Source of the DNA: Rattus norvegicus
Lineage: Eukaryota; Chordata; Mammalia; Rodentia; Muridae
NCBI RefSeq assembly: GCF_036323735.1
Contig: NC_086021.1
Span: 159,312,976 to 159,376,975 of the forward strand
Direction: 5' to 3'
DNA: 64,000 bases
The notes beneath the pieces were generated by a model. The model searched no databases and was not told the DNA's origin. It worked only from the letters and a program-made list of their open reading frames with translations. Positions 47,064 to 57,920 of this stretch are shown here, piece after piece. The position numbers were made by a program, and so were the translations under genes. The number at the start of each line of letters is the position of its first letter. Position 1 is the stretch's first letter.

Positions 47064-48261
47064 AAGAGTGAAGGAAGAGGACAGAAGAAAGCCATTCCTA
47101 TTGCATGGACATCACCAAGAAATCATATGGTAGAAGCGCGTTCCAGAGCTAAAGATAAAGTGTGAGGAAATCCAGAGTGTACAGGAATGCAGGAGTGCAT
47201 CCCTGATCTTTGGCTGGTACCACTTAAGACTGATGGTGGGGGAAGAAGAAGAAGAAGAGAAGGGGGAAAGGAGGATGATGAGGAAAAATACTCATTTTTG
47301 AGATAGCACTGCGGTGGTTTGAATGAAATTGACCACGATAGACTCATAGGGAGTGACAATTAAGTGGTGTGGCCTTTTTGAGTAGATGTGGACGTGTTAA
47401 AGGATGTGTGTCACTGGGGGTGAGCCTTGAGGTTTCAAATGCTCAACCCAGGCCCACTGTCCCCTTCTCTTCCAGCTGCCTTACAATCCAGATGTAGAAC
47501 TCCACTCTGCTACCATTATTCATGCCATGATGATAATGGCACCTGATCTATAAACCAGCTCCAACTGAATGTTTTCCATTGTAAGAGTTGCCATCGTTAT
47601 AGTTCTACTTCACTGCAATAAAATCCAAAGTAAGACAGAAATTGGTACGGGAGCCCAGGGCATAGCTGTGATAGGCCATACCATGCTTTTGTTTGGAAGA
47701 ATATGGAAAGCTTTGGGGCTTTGTAAAAGAAGTGCAATTGAACAATTTAAGCAGGGCTTAGTGGTTCACACTACTAGGAACATGAAAGAAAGTGGACCAG
47801 AGGGTTATGTAAACTGTAAGAGCTCATCTCCAGAGGATGCAGAGGAGAATGATATTAGTATATGGCCTAGAGATAGTTCTTATGATATTTTGGCTAGGAA
47901 CATCTCTACTTTCTGCCATTGCTGCAAAAACACACCCAAGACTCAGTTGAAGAGTTATGCATTAACTTTGGCATGTATGTTTTGGTAGAAGACATTTAAA
48001 AACAGCCTGCCATTGACTGTGCCGTGTGGCTCTTATTGGCCTGTCATATGATGTTCTGTAATGAAAAGGAGCAAACTGATCTAGGGAGAAATACAAAATG
48101 TACAATTTGAGGAAGGGAGCACCAGAAAGTTTAATGGAGCTATATCCTGTGTTTGAAGATCCAAAAGGATTAAAGAGAAGCTTTATTCAGTGAGTAATCT
48201 ATATCCAGGTAAGATGCAACCCAGCCAAGCTTTCAGCTTATGAAAAGGAGTTTATGAACAG

Positions 48262-48392
48262 GTTAGTGCTTGGCATACACCTAATACCATCATTGGGGAG
48301 GCAGAGCAAACAACTCTTAGAGTTCAAAGCCACCTTGGTTTTCAGAGCAATTTCCAGGACATCCAAGCTTATGCAGTGAAGAAAACCACTTA
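48262..48392 (+). mobile_element. B1 SINE, diverged
   Basis: 'tgcttggcatacacctaata', 'ggggaggcagagcaa', 'gttcaaagccaccttggt' and 'ttccaggacatccaagc' follow B1 order on the plus strand. Confidence 0.75.
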
Positions 48393-49000
48393 AATTCAGA
48401 AAGCTGGTTGAAATGTATTTGAAAAAAGGAAGAATGTATTTTAATAAGGGAGCTATGTACCAGCTCTAGCAAGTAACAGAACTTGGCAGCTTCAGCAATG
48501 TGGTTATGAGTTTAGTGTCAAAGACAGAAGAAAGGGGTTGGGGAATCTCTCTCCACATCTAAGGAAAGTCTCTGAGGCCAAACATGTTAGGCGTGTTCCT
48601 GCATGGAGGCTTAAAGAAGCCAATTGCATGAATCTTTGAAAGCAAAGCATGGATTGCCTTGGAGACCCTAAAATGTTGAAGATTCCATAGTCTTGGGTTA
48701 CCTGCCAAGGAATGCTGATAACAGGAGGTTGAATCGGCCCAAGAAAAGAAGGATGTTACAGTCAACAAGGCTGAAAAGAGCTGATGAGTGATCTGACATC
48801 AGATGTGGAGATGCAGTGTTTTCAGTCTTGCCTTGACCCAGTATTTTCTCGCTATGCTCTACTCAAACGCCTTGAGAATGGTGATGTTTACCCTGTGCCA
48901 TTATTTGTTGGAATTTTGTGACTGGCTTATTCATCTTGATTTTGAAGGAGAATACAGTTAAGCGATTGCACAGGTCTCAGAAAAGACTTTAAGAATTGTG

Positions 49001-50011
49001 TTCACAGCCTTCGCCGTGCTGCCATTCTCTAAGGCCAGAGCAGCCTCTTGCTTGCGGAGTTCAACCAAAGGAGAAGGGGGGTAAGTAAGGAGGTGCCCAT
49101 ACCATAGCTCTTACAAAGCAGATTTCCTGCAAATCCACCTGTGTTAAAGCACTCAGGAATCAATTGGCTCATAAGGGTGCGCCCTCTACTGGAGGCGTGA
49201 AGAAACCTCATCATTGCAGGCCTGGTATTGTAGCACTCAGTGAAATCAGATGCTGTCAGAAGCCCACAGAACTTCTGATTCCCAAGCTCCCCTTTCACCT
49301 TCTGGTGCGAGAAATTGCTCAGGACTTCAAAACAGATCTGCGCTTCCAGAGTGCAGCTGTCGGTGCTTTGCAGGAGGCAAGTGAGGCCTATCTGGTTTGC
49401 CTTTGAAGATACCAACCTGTGCGCTATCCATGCCAAACCTGGAACAATTATGCCAAAAGATATCCAGCTAGCACGCCCCATATGCTTAGAACGTGCTTAA
49501 GTGTCCACTATGATGTTAAACATTTCATTCTCAAAAAAAGTGTTGTCCACTTATTCCTGTTATCAGTAGTTCTGAATGTTAGATATTTTTTCCTTGGTGT
49601 CAAAGGTACCTAAGTTTATGATTGCAAGCGGTAACATAGGGGACAGAATCAGGTATTGGTAGTTTCTCCACATTCATTTGTGTGTGAATTTTTAAGATAA
49701 ATGCAAGGTGTAAAGCATTAATGCAAGCAAAATGTTTCAGTGAACACATTTCAACACTTCAACTTTATAACAATTATAAATAAAACTTTCTGACAATGCC
49801 AGCACTTGGATTTTTTTAAATAAATAAATTTCTTATTAACGAAAACTAAATGCTGTTTGTAGCGTTTTATCATACAGTAGGTTCCATCCATTCACTAGAC
49901 TTTTCTAACAGAGTTGTCCTACGTGCAAGTACATGTTGTTAATGCTGTCGTCTTCTGTGCTGTGCTGTTCCTGTAAGTTTGCTATTAAAATGCATCAAAC
50001 TAAAAAAAAAA
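49001..50011 (+). pseudogene. H3f3a: Histone H3.3A processed pseudogene
   Basis: Intronless H3.3 sequence. The former start codon is ATA at 49104-49106, and the coding part ends with TAA at 49498-49500. Matching blocks include APSTGGVKKPHH, TELLIPKLPFHLLVREIAQDFKTDLRFQSAA, GALQEASEAYLV, EDTNLCAIHAK, TIMPKDIQLAR. The codons and the A/T-rich 3' UTR (to an A-tail at 50002-50012, with a TATTAAAATGCAT close) match H3f3a rather than H3f3b. Lost start, a 12-bp deletion near 49165, a 1-bp deletion creating a stop after LVCL, and Arg-to-Pro/Cys changes make it non-functional. H3.3 is the replication-independent histone H3 variant. AAAAGACT at 48981 and 50009 may be the target duplication. Confidence 0.94.
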
Positions 50012-50460
50012 AGACTAAACTTTGGAGTTTAAAACAGTGCGGGTAACTGTGATTATGTGGACTTCGAAATTAGAGTAAATGCATTTTGTATTACAATATG
50101 GCTATAGGCCTTTTAGAGAAAGGAAGTGGAATGTGGTAGTTTGAGTGGAAATGGTCCTGATAGCTTCACAGGGAGTAGCACTATTAGGAGATGTGGCCAT
50201 GTTAAAAGAGATGTGGCCCTGCTCGAAGAAGTGGGATATTGAGTGTGAGCCTTGTGTTTCCAAATGCTAAAGCCAGGTCCAACATCCCTGTCACTCACTT
50301 CTGCCTATCAATCCAGATGTAGAACTTTTAGCTATTTCTCCATTACTACATCTGCCTGCATGGCATCCTGATTCCCATCATGATGATAATGAACTTCATC
50401 TCTGAACTGTAAGCCAGCCCCAATTAAATGTTTCTTCATAAGAGATGCCAAGTTGTGGCT

Positions 50461-52035
50461 GCTTTCCCAGAGACCATGCAAGCACCAGGGACCCTAGGTA
50501 AGTCACTATCCCCTGCCCACCATCCCCCTCTTAAAACTGCTCCAAAAGCCCCAAATAACACCCTATTCCACAGGCTGCATATTCTTGCCCATAACTCTGG
50601 CAGCTTTCCTGGAAGCAGTGTTGTCATGAGGGGTCACAGGTAAGACACCATCCCCTGCACCCTAACTCCCCTTAAACTCACCCAACCACCCTAAACTACA
50701 CCCATTTCCAGGGTTACATATTCAAGCCTACAACTTCAGCAGATAATCTCTGCTTTTCCTGAGGCCATGCCAGTTCTAAGGACCTCAGGGGCACTGTTGT
50801 TTCCCCAAATCTCAGAGGTAACCCAAAGCACAAAAACCCCAGTAGAGATACCCTACTGGACTTGACGTCTAGTTGGTCATGAGAACTGCAGGCCACTAAA
50901 GCAAAAGACCAGAAAAGAAACATAATTCAAGGGGGAAAAACAGCCAAAAAACAAACCCTGTCCATCTAATCCATCTAACAAAGATAAACTCAGAAATCAG
51001 CACCTAAAACTATAAAAACTGTTAACCTAGAAAACTAGGGGCCAGTGTAAGGACAAGCCAGCCATGTCAATGTGACATCACCAGAGGCCAGGTATCCAAG
51101 TACAGCAAACACTGGATATTCCAACACAGATGAAGCACAAGAAAGTGACCTCAAATCAAATCCTTCAAAGACAATAGAGGCCTTTAAATATAAAATGAAT
51201 AAGTGCCTTAAAGAAATCCAGGAGAATACTGACAGGTAAAGGAAATGAATAAAATTGTTCAAAACCTAAAAATGGAAATAAAGGCAATAAAGAAAACACA
51301 AAGTGAAGGAATCTTAAAGAAGGAAAATGTAAGCAAGCCAACAGAAACTGCAGCTAGAAGCATCACCTGTACAATATAAGAGATGGAAGGGAGGAAAGAT
51401 ACAAGAGAAGGAACTGATACATAGGACAAAGAAAATGCTAAACCTAAAACCACCCAGGGTGTCTGGAACACTATGAAAAGACCAAAGGTGAGAATAGTAG
51501 AAACAGAAGGAGAAGATTCCCAGCTCAAAGGAAATTATTTTCAACCAAATTATAATTATTCCCCCCCTAAAGAGATACATGTAAATGTATAAAAAGCTTA
51601 TAGAACACCAAATAGATTGGGCCAGAAAGGAATGACTTCCCACAACATAACACTAAACATATATAACAAAGAAAAATATTGAAAGTTGCAAGGGAAATAG
51701 GCAAAGTAAGGTTTGAAAACAGCTCTCTTAAAACTGAAACAGACTTCTTAAGACATACTCTAAAAGCCAGAAAGTCCTGTATAGCTACCTCGCAGACTCT
51801 ATAAGATCACAGAATTCATTCTAGACTATGACAGCAGGTAAAGCTCTGAATCACCATAAATGGAGAAGATATTTCATGACAAAACCATATTTAAACAATA
51901 CCTACCCACAAATCCAGCCCTACCAAAGATACCAGAAGGAAAAGTACAACCCAAGGAAGTTAACTACAGACAAATAAACACAGGAAAAATTGTACAACAG
52001 AAAACCAAAAGAAGGAAAGCACCCACAAAAGTGCA
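50461..52035 (+). mobile_element. Older L1 5' region: promoter monomers and ORF1
   Basis: Two and a half tandem 5' UTR units, starting at 50462, 50604 and 50753 (periods 142 and 149 bp), each with a 'ctttcctgaggccatgc'-like start and a GGTAAG box. They are followed by a degenerate ORF1 from about 51120 to 51990 (coiled-coil region and the 'GRPIRITPDFSPET'-type RNA-binding end, decayed; 'GEDISWQNHI'-like near 51860). ORF2 is absent. Promoter monomers of this kind drive RNA polymerase II transcription in murine L1. Frames are broken by many stops. Confidence 0.75.
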
Positions 52036-52060
52036 CACACACACACACACACACTCACGT
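52036..52060. repeat. (CA)n microsatellite
   Basis: About ten CA units at the end of the L1 ORF1 fragment. Confidence 0.95.
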
Positions 52061-54349
52061 ATGCAAGCACAACTGCTTAGTATCCTGAAAGTTGGATGCT
52101 GGACCTCAGGACAGATCCAGTTCATACTGGCTTGCTCAGATACTACCCTTCCTTGGTAGTAACAATACCCATGGAATTTAGGGCATCTGCTGTCCCCAGG
52201 ACAGGTCAAGTAGCCTCCAGGAACAACTACTAACTACTTTGTTAGCTCAGTAACCAGGAGGCCACACAAACAATTGACCTCTGTGAGTTCAGTGCCCCAA
52301 AGACCCAGCCCATTTTTATTACTAAGCAAGTTTGATGCATAAGCAGCCACACACTGTTCCTCAAGGCAAAGCAATGGCCAAGGTTGGGACTGCAGAGTTG
52401 ACAGCAGGACAAGAGCACCTGGGGTGCACCAAATGGCACTCTCCAGGAAGAAACAATATCCAGGGACCACCACATTGTACTTCTGTGTTTGGAAACATAT
52501 CCAGGACCCCAACATCAGTGACCCACTTCTCTCTGCCTGCAGCTTTTGATTTTTCCTGCCTGGAACTTATCTCTAGGGCCTACAATTATATGTCCATCAA
52601 ATGAACACCATAGTTTCCCTAGATGAACATATTTCATTTCCCCCAAAACCCTTATAATGATGTCTTGCAAATCAACATTGTACCCCACATCCCCTAGACT
52701 GCACCCCATTAACCAGAGTGCAAGAAGTAGCCATGAATAAAGTGTCAGCCTTTATTTACATACTGGAGGATTATGCAGTGGGGACCCTGCCATTTGTTCC
52801 AGAGAAAGGCAGATAAACTGGGCATGAGCCAGACCGTGGAAGAAAGTACCCTAGTGTCAAAAGTCTGAGGTCCTAGAAAGATCTTTAAGTCATCAACTCT
52901 TTAAGGCACTCAATGCAACAGGTGCATAAAAACAAATGAAAAATAAGGTACAAAAAAACCTGCCAGTCACAGTGACTGTGAATGAGTCAACACCTGTGTG
53001 TACGGTAAGGGTTGGAATCCATGAAAGCCTGCTCAGCACACCCACCAGTCTAGGCAGATGAGCATTAGGATAGGTCTAAAAATGCAGGATGTGTAAACCT
53101 GTCGCCACAGCACTCAGGATCTAGAAAAAGATGGAGAATTACTACTGGCCAGTCTATGTTTCACAAAACCAGCCTGCTTCTAAGAAAGAAAGGGCCAAGA
53201 GATCCTGCAATTTATGTCAAGATGGGTAAAATGGGAGGGGAATATGGGGAGGAAAGGAAGCCACAAAGGGAGGAAAATATTGGATAGAGGAACAAGAGGC
53301 TGAAATGATGGAACATGTTGATGTATGTAAGGATGTAAGTGTGCAGCAAGAAGTCAGAGATCTACTGCAGGCAGTGGAGGTGGTGGTTTACTGTGAATTA
53401 CCTAGGTTCTGGTCACCTGGCCTACAAAAATAAATGAGATGATGGATCAAGAAATAATGATGATATTTGGAAGCCTAAGTGGATGATAACATTTATTTTG
53501 AAAAGATAATAATTGCCTTTGTACTGCAGATGTAGAGGTTTAGTCCAGGTTGCTGCCTGTGACACTCTCGGTAACACTTCTGCAGGCACAGCATGGTACC
53601 CAGCTCTCTGTCAGATCCCAGGTGGCTGATCCTCACCCAGACACAGAATGTGTAAAATCAGCAACCACTTGGCTTTCCAAATCTGGGTCCTTTGAAAATG
53701 GTTCAGTTCTGCAGGTATTGGCTGATGTCACTGCTGTGGGTGGTGCCATCATAAAGAGCCTCCAAAGTGACTGTCACTGTTCTGGACAGCTGACTAGTAG
53801 ATGGCAGTCTCTCTTGAGTCTTCTTATTGGGGAAGAGGTTTCCCTCTTAGGTAATGGGGGCAGTAGAACCTGCTGACTCTGCTTGCTCCATTGCACTGCA
53901 GTGGATGCGGCAAATGGACAGAACTCGAGAAGCACCTTATCGTGATTATGTGGCTCCTGCTTGGACTGAGAGAAACTGTCCCCAGTGAGGAAGTTCTCCA
54001 AGCTGCTGCGGACAGTGTTCTCCCACAGCAGTGGTCAGTATATGTAAAAGGTGCTCCTAGGAACAGAAAAAGTTTTTTATTTCTTCTTCTTACTGAGGTC
54101 CAACCACCTGTGAGTCTGGCTTACCTCCTGGTCAGAGGAGTATCTTCCATCAAGAAGATCTGAATAAAAATGATTTTCTGTAAGAATTTTTAAAAGTCCA
54201 GCTGTGCATCACCCTTCTAAATGACCAACACTGCCGGATGGCCTGAGCCAACAAGCATCACCTGTGTGCCTTGCTTCTACACAGGTGTCTGTGCTCAAAG
54301 AGACGGTCCTTTCCCTTTCATAGCCTGCAATGGACATAACAGTGAAGGA
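52061..54349. other. Unassigned intergenic sequence
   Basis: No gene or repeat named with confidence. The stretch 53540-54180, which ends with AATAAA (54165), has several short coding-like frames and could be the 3' part of an unrecognised retrocopy. Confidence 0.3.
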
Positions 54350-54412
54350 TCCTCCTCCTCCTCCTCCTCCTCCTCCTCCTCCTCCTCCTCCTCCTCCTCC
54401 TCCTCCTCCTCC
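54350..54412. repeat. (TCC)n microsatellite
   Basis: About 21 perfect CTC/TCC units. Poly-Ser, poly-Pro and poly-Arg frames across it are artefacts. Confidence 0.98.
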
Positions 54413-56050
54413 TTCTCCACAGCAGCAGCAACAGCATGGGCAGCAGAGGAAGCAAGGACACGTGCATGTCAGATGCCAGCTTTGTGGTAAAACTGGTTTG
54501 CATCAGTGTTTGGGGTCAGGAGGTAGAATGATCCAGTTCCTCTTTAAGCACATTTGAGTGACCCTGGGGCTGTCTGCTTGAAGGGAATGTGGAAAGTAAC
54601 TATATGTCACCCAGAGTAAACCCCACACTGTCAGATGAAGCATTGTTTTGCCATCAACATTTTGCTGCCCACTGCAATACTTGTGGCCACACCTTCTCTG
54701 AACACAAGTGGAAAGCACCTCAGACCTCATCTTGGGTCTTCTCAAAAGGCAATTAGTAGATGAGCCTGGTCTTGCACATGGCTGGATGTTCTGGGCCAAC
54801 CCAGTAGGGAACCAGCCCAATACTGGCTTCCCCTGGCTCCCAGGAACCAGTAGAGCAGATGCTTAATGTTTCAGATGGGAGTGGAGACAAGATAGAACGG
54901 ATTTGGAGGGGCACCTATGCATTTCCAAAAGTGGGCTTCATACAAAACGTTAAATTACCTTGTTTGTAATGTTAATTCTCTACATTTCAGGCAAACTCCA
55001 CTAGTATCAATTTTAGTTGAAGGACAGTAAGTAGAGTAGCATTATGTCTCTCTGTCTCCTTCTGTCTCTGTCTCTTGATGTCTCTCCCTCTCTTCCTCCT
55101 TCCTCCTCCCCCCTCCCCCCTCCCCCTCCCTTCTCTCTCTGTATTTTCAATCAGACGTCCAATACCAAACATGACTCAGGTGTAAATGCAATGTGAACAA
55201 CCAGAGACTAGAGCTGGTAGCTTTGTGACAGGTCCAGGATCTCTCTCATTATGACCGTGCAGTAGTCAGGATGTTATGGAGGCCTGCAGCAGAGCTGTGG
55301 GGCTGAGCTTTCTCTGTCCACTCTGTATTCCCTTCTGGACTGCAGGTGGACCTCACTGCTTCTCAGTTCTGTTGCTGTTTCTAGCTTGTTCAGCCACATA
55401 TCTCTTGGCTGTAGGTCAGGTCCTCCTGCTTTTTCTTTTGCTAGCAGGACCACTGTCTCATCAGCTCACAGGTACATTGGAGACAAGCATCTGGGCTGAC
55501 ATTCTGATTGTGCACAGAAGCTTCTCTCAAGTGTGGTGTTTCTTCTCAGTTTCCTTGGTAATCACCACCAATGCATGAAGTTTTCCCAGGGGCCTGTGAG
55601 GCCTACATAAAACAATGCACTGGTCCAGGGGTATTCTGGACCGCAGACCACAACAGATCACCCTACAGGGCATAGGCAGAAGGACCATCACCGGGACTAC
55701 AGAGCAATTTCCAGGATGGAGAGTGAAGGCAAGAAAACCAAAGGAAAGAAAGACAAAGAAGGTAGAAATAAAAGTAGAAAGGTAAAAAGGTAGAAAGGAA
55801 GAAAAGAAGAAAGAAAGAAAAGAGAAAGAAGAGAGAAAAAAGGGAGGGGAGACAGGGAGGAAGGGAGCGAAGGAAGGAAAAAACAAAGAAACAGTGAAAG
55901 AAACAAAGATGGGTAGACGTTAGGACAAGAAGGGAAATGACTTGATCAAGAAGGCAAATCTGTAAACAATGCCCCCAAATGAATAAAGCCACATAAACAG
56001 AAAACCAGCCCTCCGAGCTTGTGCAAAGAGAACAGCAGGAAAGAACTCAC
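54413..56050. other. Unassigned sequence; pyrimidine and purine tracts
   Basis: CT-rich stretch at 55078-55140 and an irregular GAAA/GGAA purine stretch at 55735-55910. A 50-codon frame at 54604-54756 contains a Cys/His pattern. No gene recognised. Confidence 0.35.
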
Positions 56051-56153
56051 CATGTGGAAGTGTAAATGATGGTCAATGCCGAAGTCCAAATAATCATCAG
56101 AGTCCAATTCCAATGCAACCATCAAGTCCTGCAGATCCCCACCAAACAGCTCT
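56051..56153 (-). other. Candidate internal exon, 103 bp
   Basis: On the minus strand a pyrimidine-leaning stretch ending TGTGCAG is followed by 103 bp open in one frame (34 codons, ELFGGDLQDLMVALELDSDD near the start, then YLDFGID), ending ATG directly before the donor GTGAGT. The phases are consistent (one base plus 34 codons). I do not recognise the protein. It lies 98 bp from the insertion site of the full-length L1. It could be a real exon of a gene extending outside the window, or a chance match. Confidence 0.35.
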
Positions 56154-56236
56154 CTGCACAGGACACAGATTAGCCCCGGACAGTACATTATATGGACAGT
56201 GGTCTGTCATTCCACACAATGAGAGCAGGTGAGATC

Positions 56237-56251
56237 AGAAAACTATTGACC
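56237..56251. repeat. L1 target site duplication (left), 15 bp
   Basis: AGAAAACTATTGACC, identical to 62487-62501. Confidence 0.96.
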
Positions 56252-56785
56252 TGCGTCTGAGACACCGCCGGAACCTGAAGGAAACAGACCGGATAAACAG
56301 TTCTCTGCACCCAAATCCCGTGGGAGGGAGAGCTAAACCTTCAGAGAAGCAGACACGCCTGGGAAACCAGAAGAGACTGCACTCTGCACACACATCTCGG
56401 ACGCCAGAGGAAAACACCAAACGCCATCTGGAACCCTGGTGCACTGAAGCTCCCGGAAACGGCGGCACAGATCTTCCTGGTTGTTGCCGCCGCAGAGAGC
56501 TCGTGGGCAGCACCCCGAGAGCGAACTTGAGCCTTGGGACCACAGGTAAGACCAACTTTTCTGCTGCAAGTGACCTGCCTGGTGAATTCAAGACACAGGC
56601 CCACAGGAACAGGTGAAGACCTGTAGAGAGGAAAAACTACACGCCCGAAAGCAGAACACTCTGTTCCCATAACTGGCTGAAAGAAAACAGGAAAACAGGT
56701 CTACAGCACTCCTGACACACAGGCTTATAGGGCAGTCTAGCCACTGTCAGAAATAGCAGAACAAAGTAACACTAGAGATAATCTG
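56252..56785 (+). promoter_or_regulatory. L1 5' UTR / internal promoter
   Basis: 534 bp of GC-richer sequence than the surroundings, with several CpG sites, directly before the ORF1 start. Position and composition fit the internal promoter of L1; individual factor sites were not assigned. Confidence 0.8.
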
Positions 56786-57861
56786 ATGGCGAGAGGCAAG
56801 CGCAGGAACACAAGCAACAGAAACCAAGACTACATGGCATCATCAGAGCCCAATTCTCCCATCAAAACAAACATGGAATATCCAAACACACCAGAAAAGC
56901 AAGATCTAGTTTCAAAATCATATTTGATCATGATGCTGGAGGACTTCAAGAAAGACGTGAAGAACTCCCTTAGAGAAACACAGGAAAACATTAATAAACA
57001 AGTAGAAACCTACAGAGAAGAATCGAAAAAATCCCTGAAAGAATTCCAGGAAAACACAATCAAACAGTTGAAGGAATTAAAAATGGAAATAGAAGCAATC
57101 AAGAAACAACACATGGAAACAACCCTGGATATAGAAAACCAAAAGAAGAGACAAGGAGCTATAGATACGAGCTTCACGAACAGAATACAAGAGATGGAAG
57201 AGAGAATCTCAGGAGCAGAAGATTCCATAGAAATCATTGACTCAACTGTCAAAGATAATGTAAAGCGGAAAAAGCTACTGGTCCAAAACATACAGGAAAT
57301 CCAGGACTCAATGAGAAGATCAAACGGAAGGATAATAGGTATAGAAGAGAGTGAAGACTCCAGCTCAAAGGACCAGTAAATATCTTCAACAAAATCATAG
57401 AAGAAAACTTCCCTAACCTAAAAAAAGAGATACCCATAGGCATACAAGAAGCCTACAGAACTCCAAATAGATTGTACCAGAAAAGAAACACCTCCCGTCA
57501 CATAATAGTCAAAACACCAAATGCACAAAATAAAGAAAGAATATTAAAAGCAGTAAGGGAAAAAGGTCAAGTAACATATAAAGGCAGACCTATCAGAATC
57601 ACACCAGACTTCTCGCCAGAAACTATGAAGGCCAGAAGATCCTGGACTGATGTCATACAGACCCTAAGAGAACACAAATGCCAGCCCAGGTTACTGTATC
57701 CTGCAAAACTCTCAATTAACATAGATGGAGAAACCAAGATATTCCATGACAAAACCAAATTTACACAATATCTTTCTACAAATCCAGCACTACAAAGGAT
57801 AATAAATGGTAAACCCCAACATAAGGAGGCAAGCTATACCATAGAAGAAGCAAGAAACTAA
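56786..57861 (+). pseudogene. L1 ORF1 (RNA-binding chaperone), frameshifted
   Basis: ATG at 56786 (MARGKRRNTSNRNQD). A long coiled-coil region (residues 45-165, heptad-like Leu/Ile/Lys/Glu) is followed by a break: a 1-bp loss near 57371 leads to a TAA at 57377-57379. The RNA-recognition and C-terminal domains continue in the shifted frame to TAA at 57859-57861 (IQEAYRTPNR, RHIIVKTPNAQNKERILKA, RPIRITPDFSPET). Expected total is about 358 residues; the trimeric chaperone's nucleic-acid-binding half cannot be made. Confidence 0.93.
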
Positions 57862-57920
57862 TCGTCTTGGCAACAAAACAAAGAGAAGAAAAGCACACAA
57901 ACATAACCTCACATCCAAAT

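Larger units (their letters stand above)
47316..50460 (+). mobile_element. LTR-like rodent element with direct terminal repeats, nested insertions
   Basis: Terminal repeats of about 310 bp at 47316-47640 and 50133-50460 share blocks such as 'agtgaxxxttaggtgtggcc'-type, 'aatccagatgtagaact', 'catgatgataatgxxc' and 'aaaccagctcca/aagccagcccca', in direct orientation. The sequence between them (47641-49000 and 50012-50132) fits the internal part of the same widespread rodent repeat. A B1 (48262-48392) and an H3.3A retropseudogene (about 49001-50011) are inserted in it. No intact reading frame. I recognise the repeat by its terminal sequence but cannot give a certain family name (MaLR- or RMER-like). 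Confidence 0.6.

Noticed and set aside
49029..49481. 150-residue frame on the minus strand
   Set aside because: It is the antisense of the H3.3A pseudogene.
49104..49500. A functional intronless histone H3.3 gene
   Set aside because: Start codon changed to ATA, a 12-bp deletion, a frameshift stop and non-conservative changes at invariant arginines.
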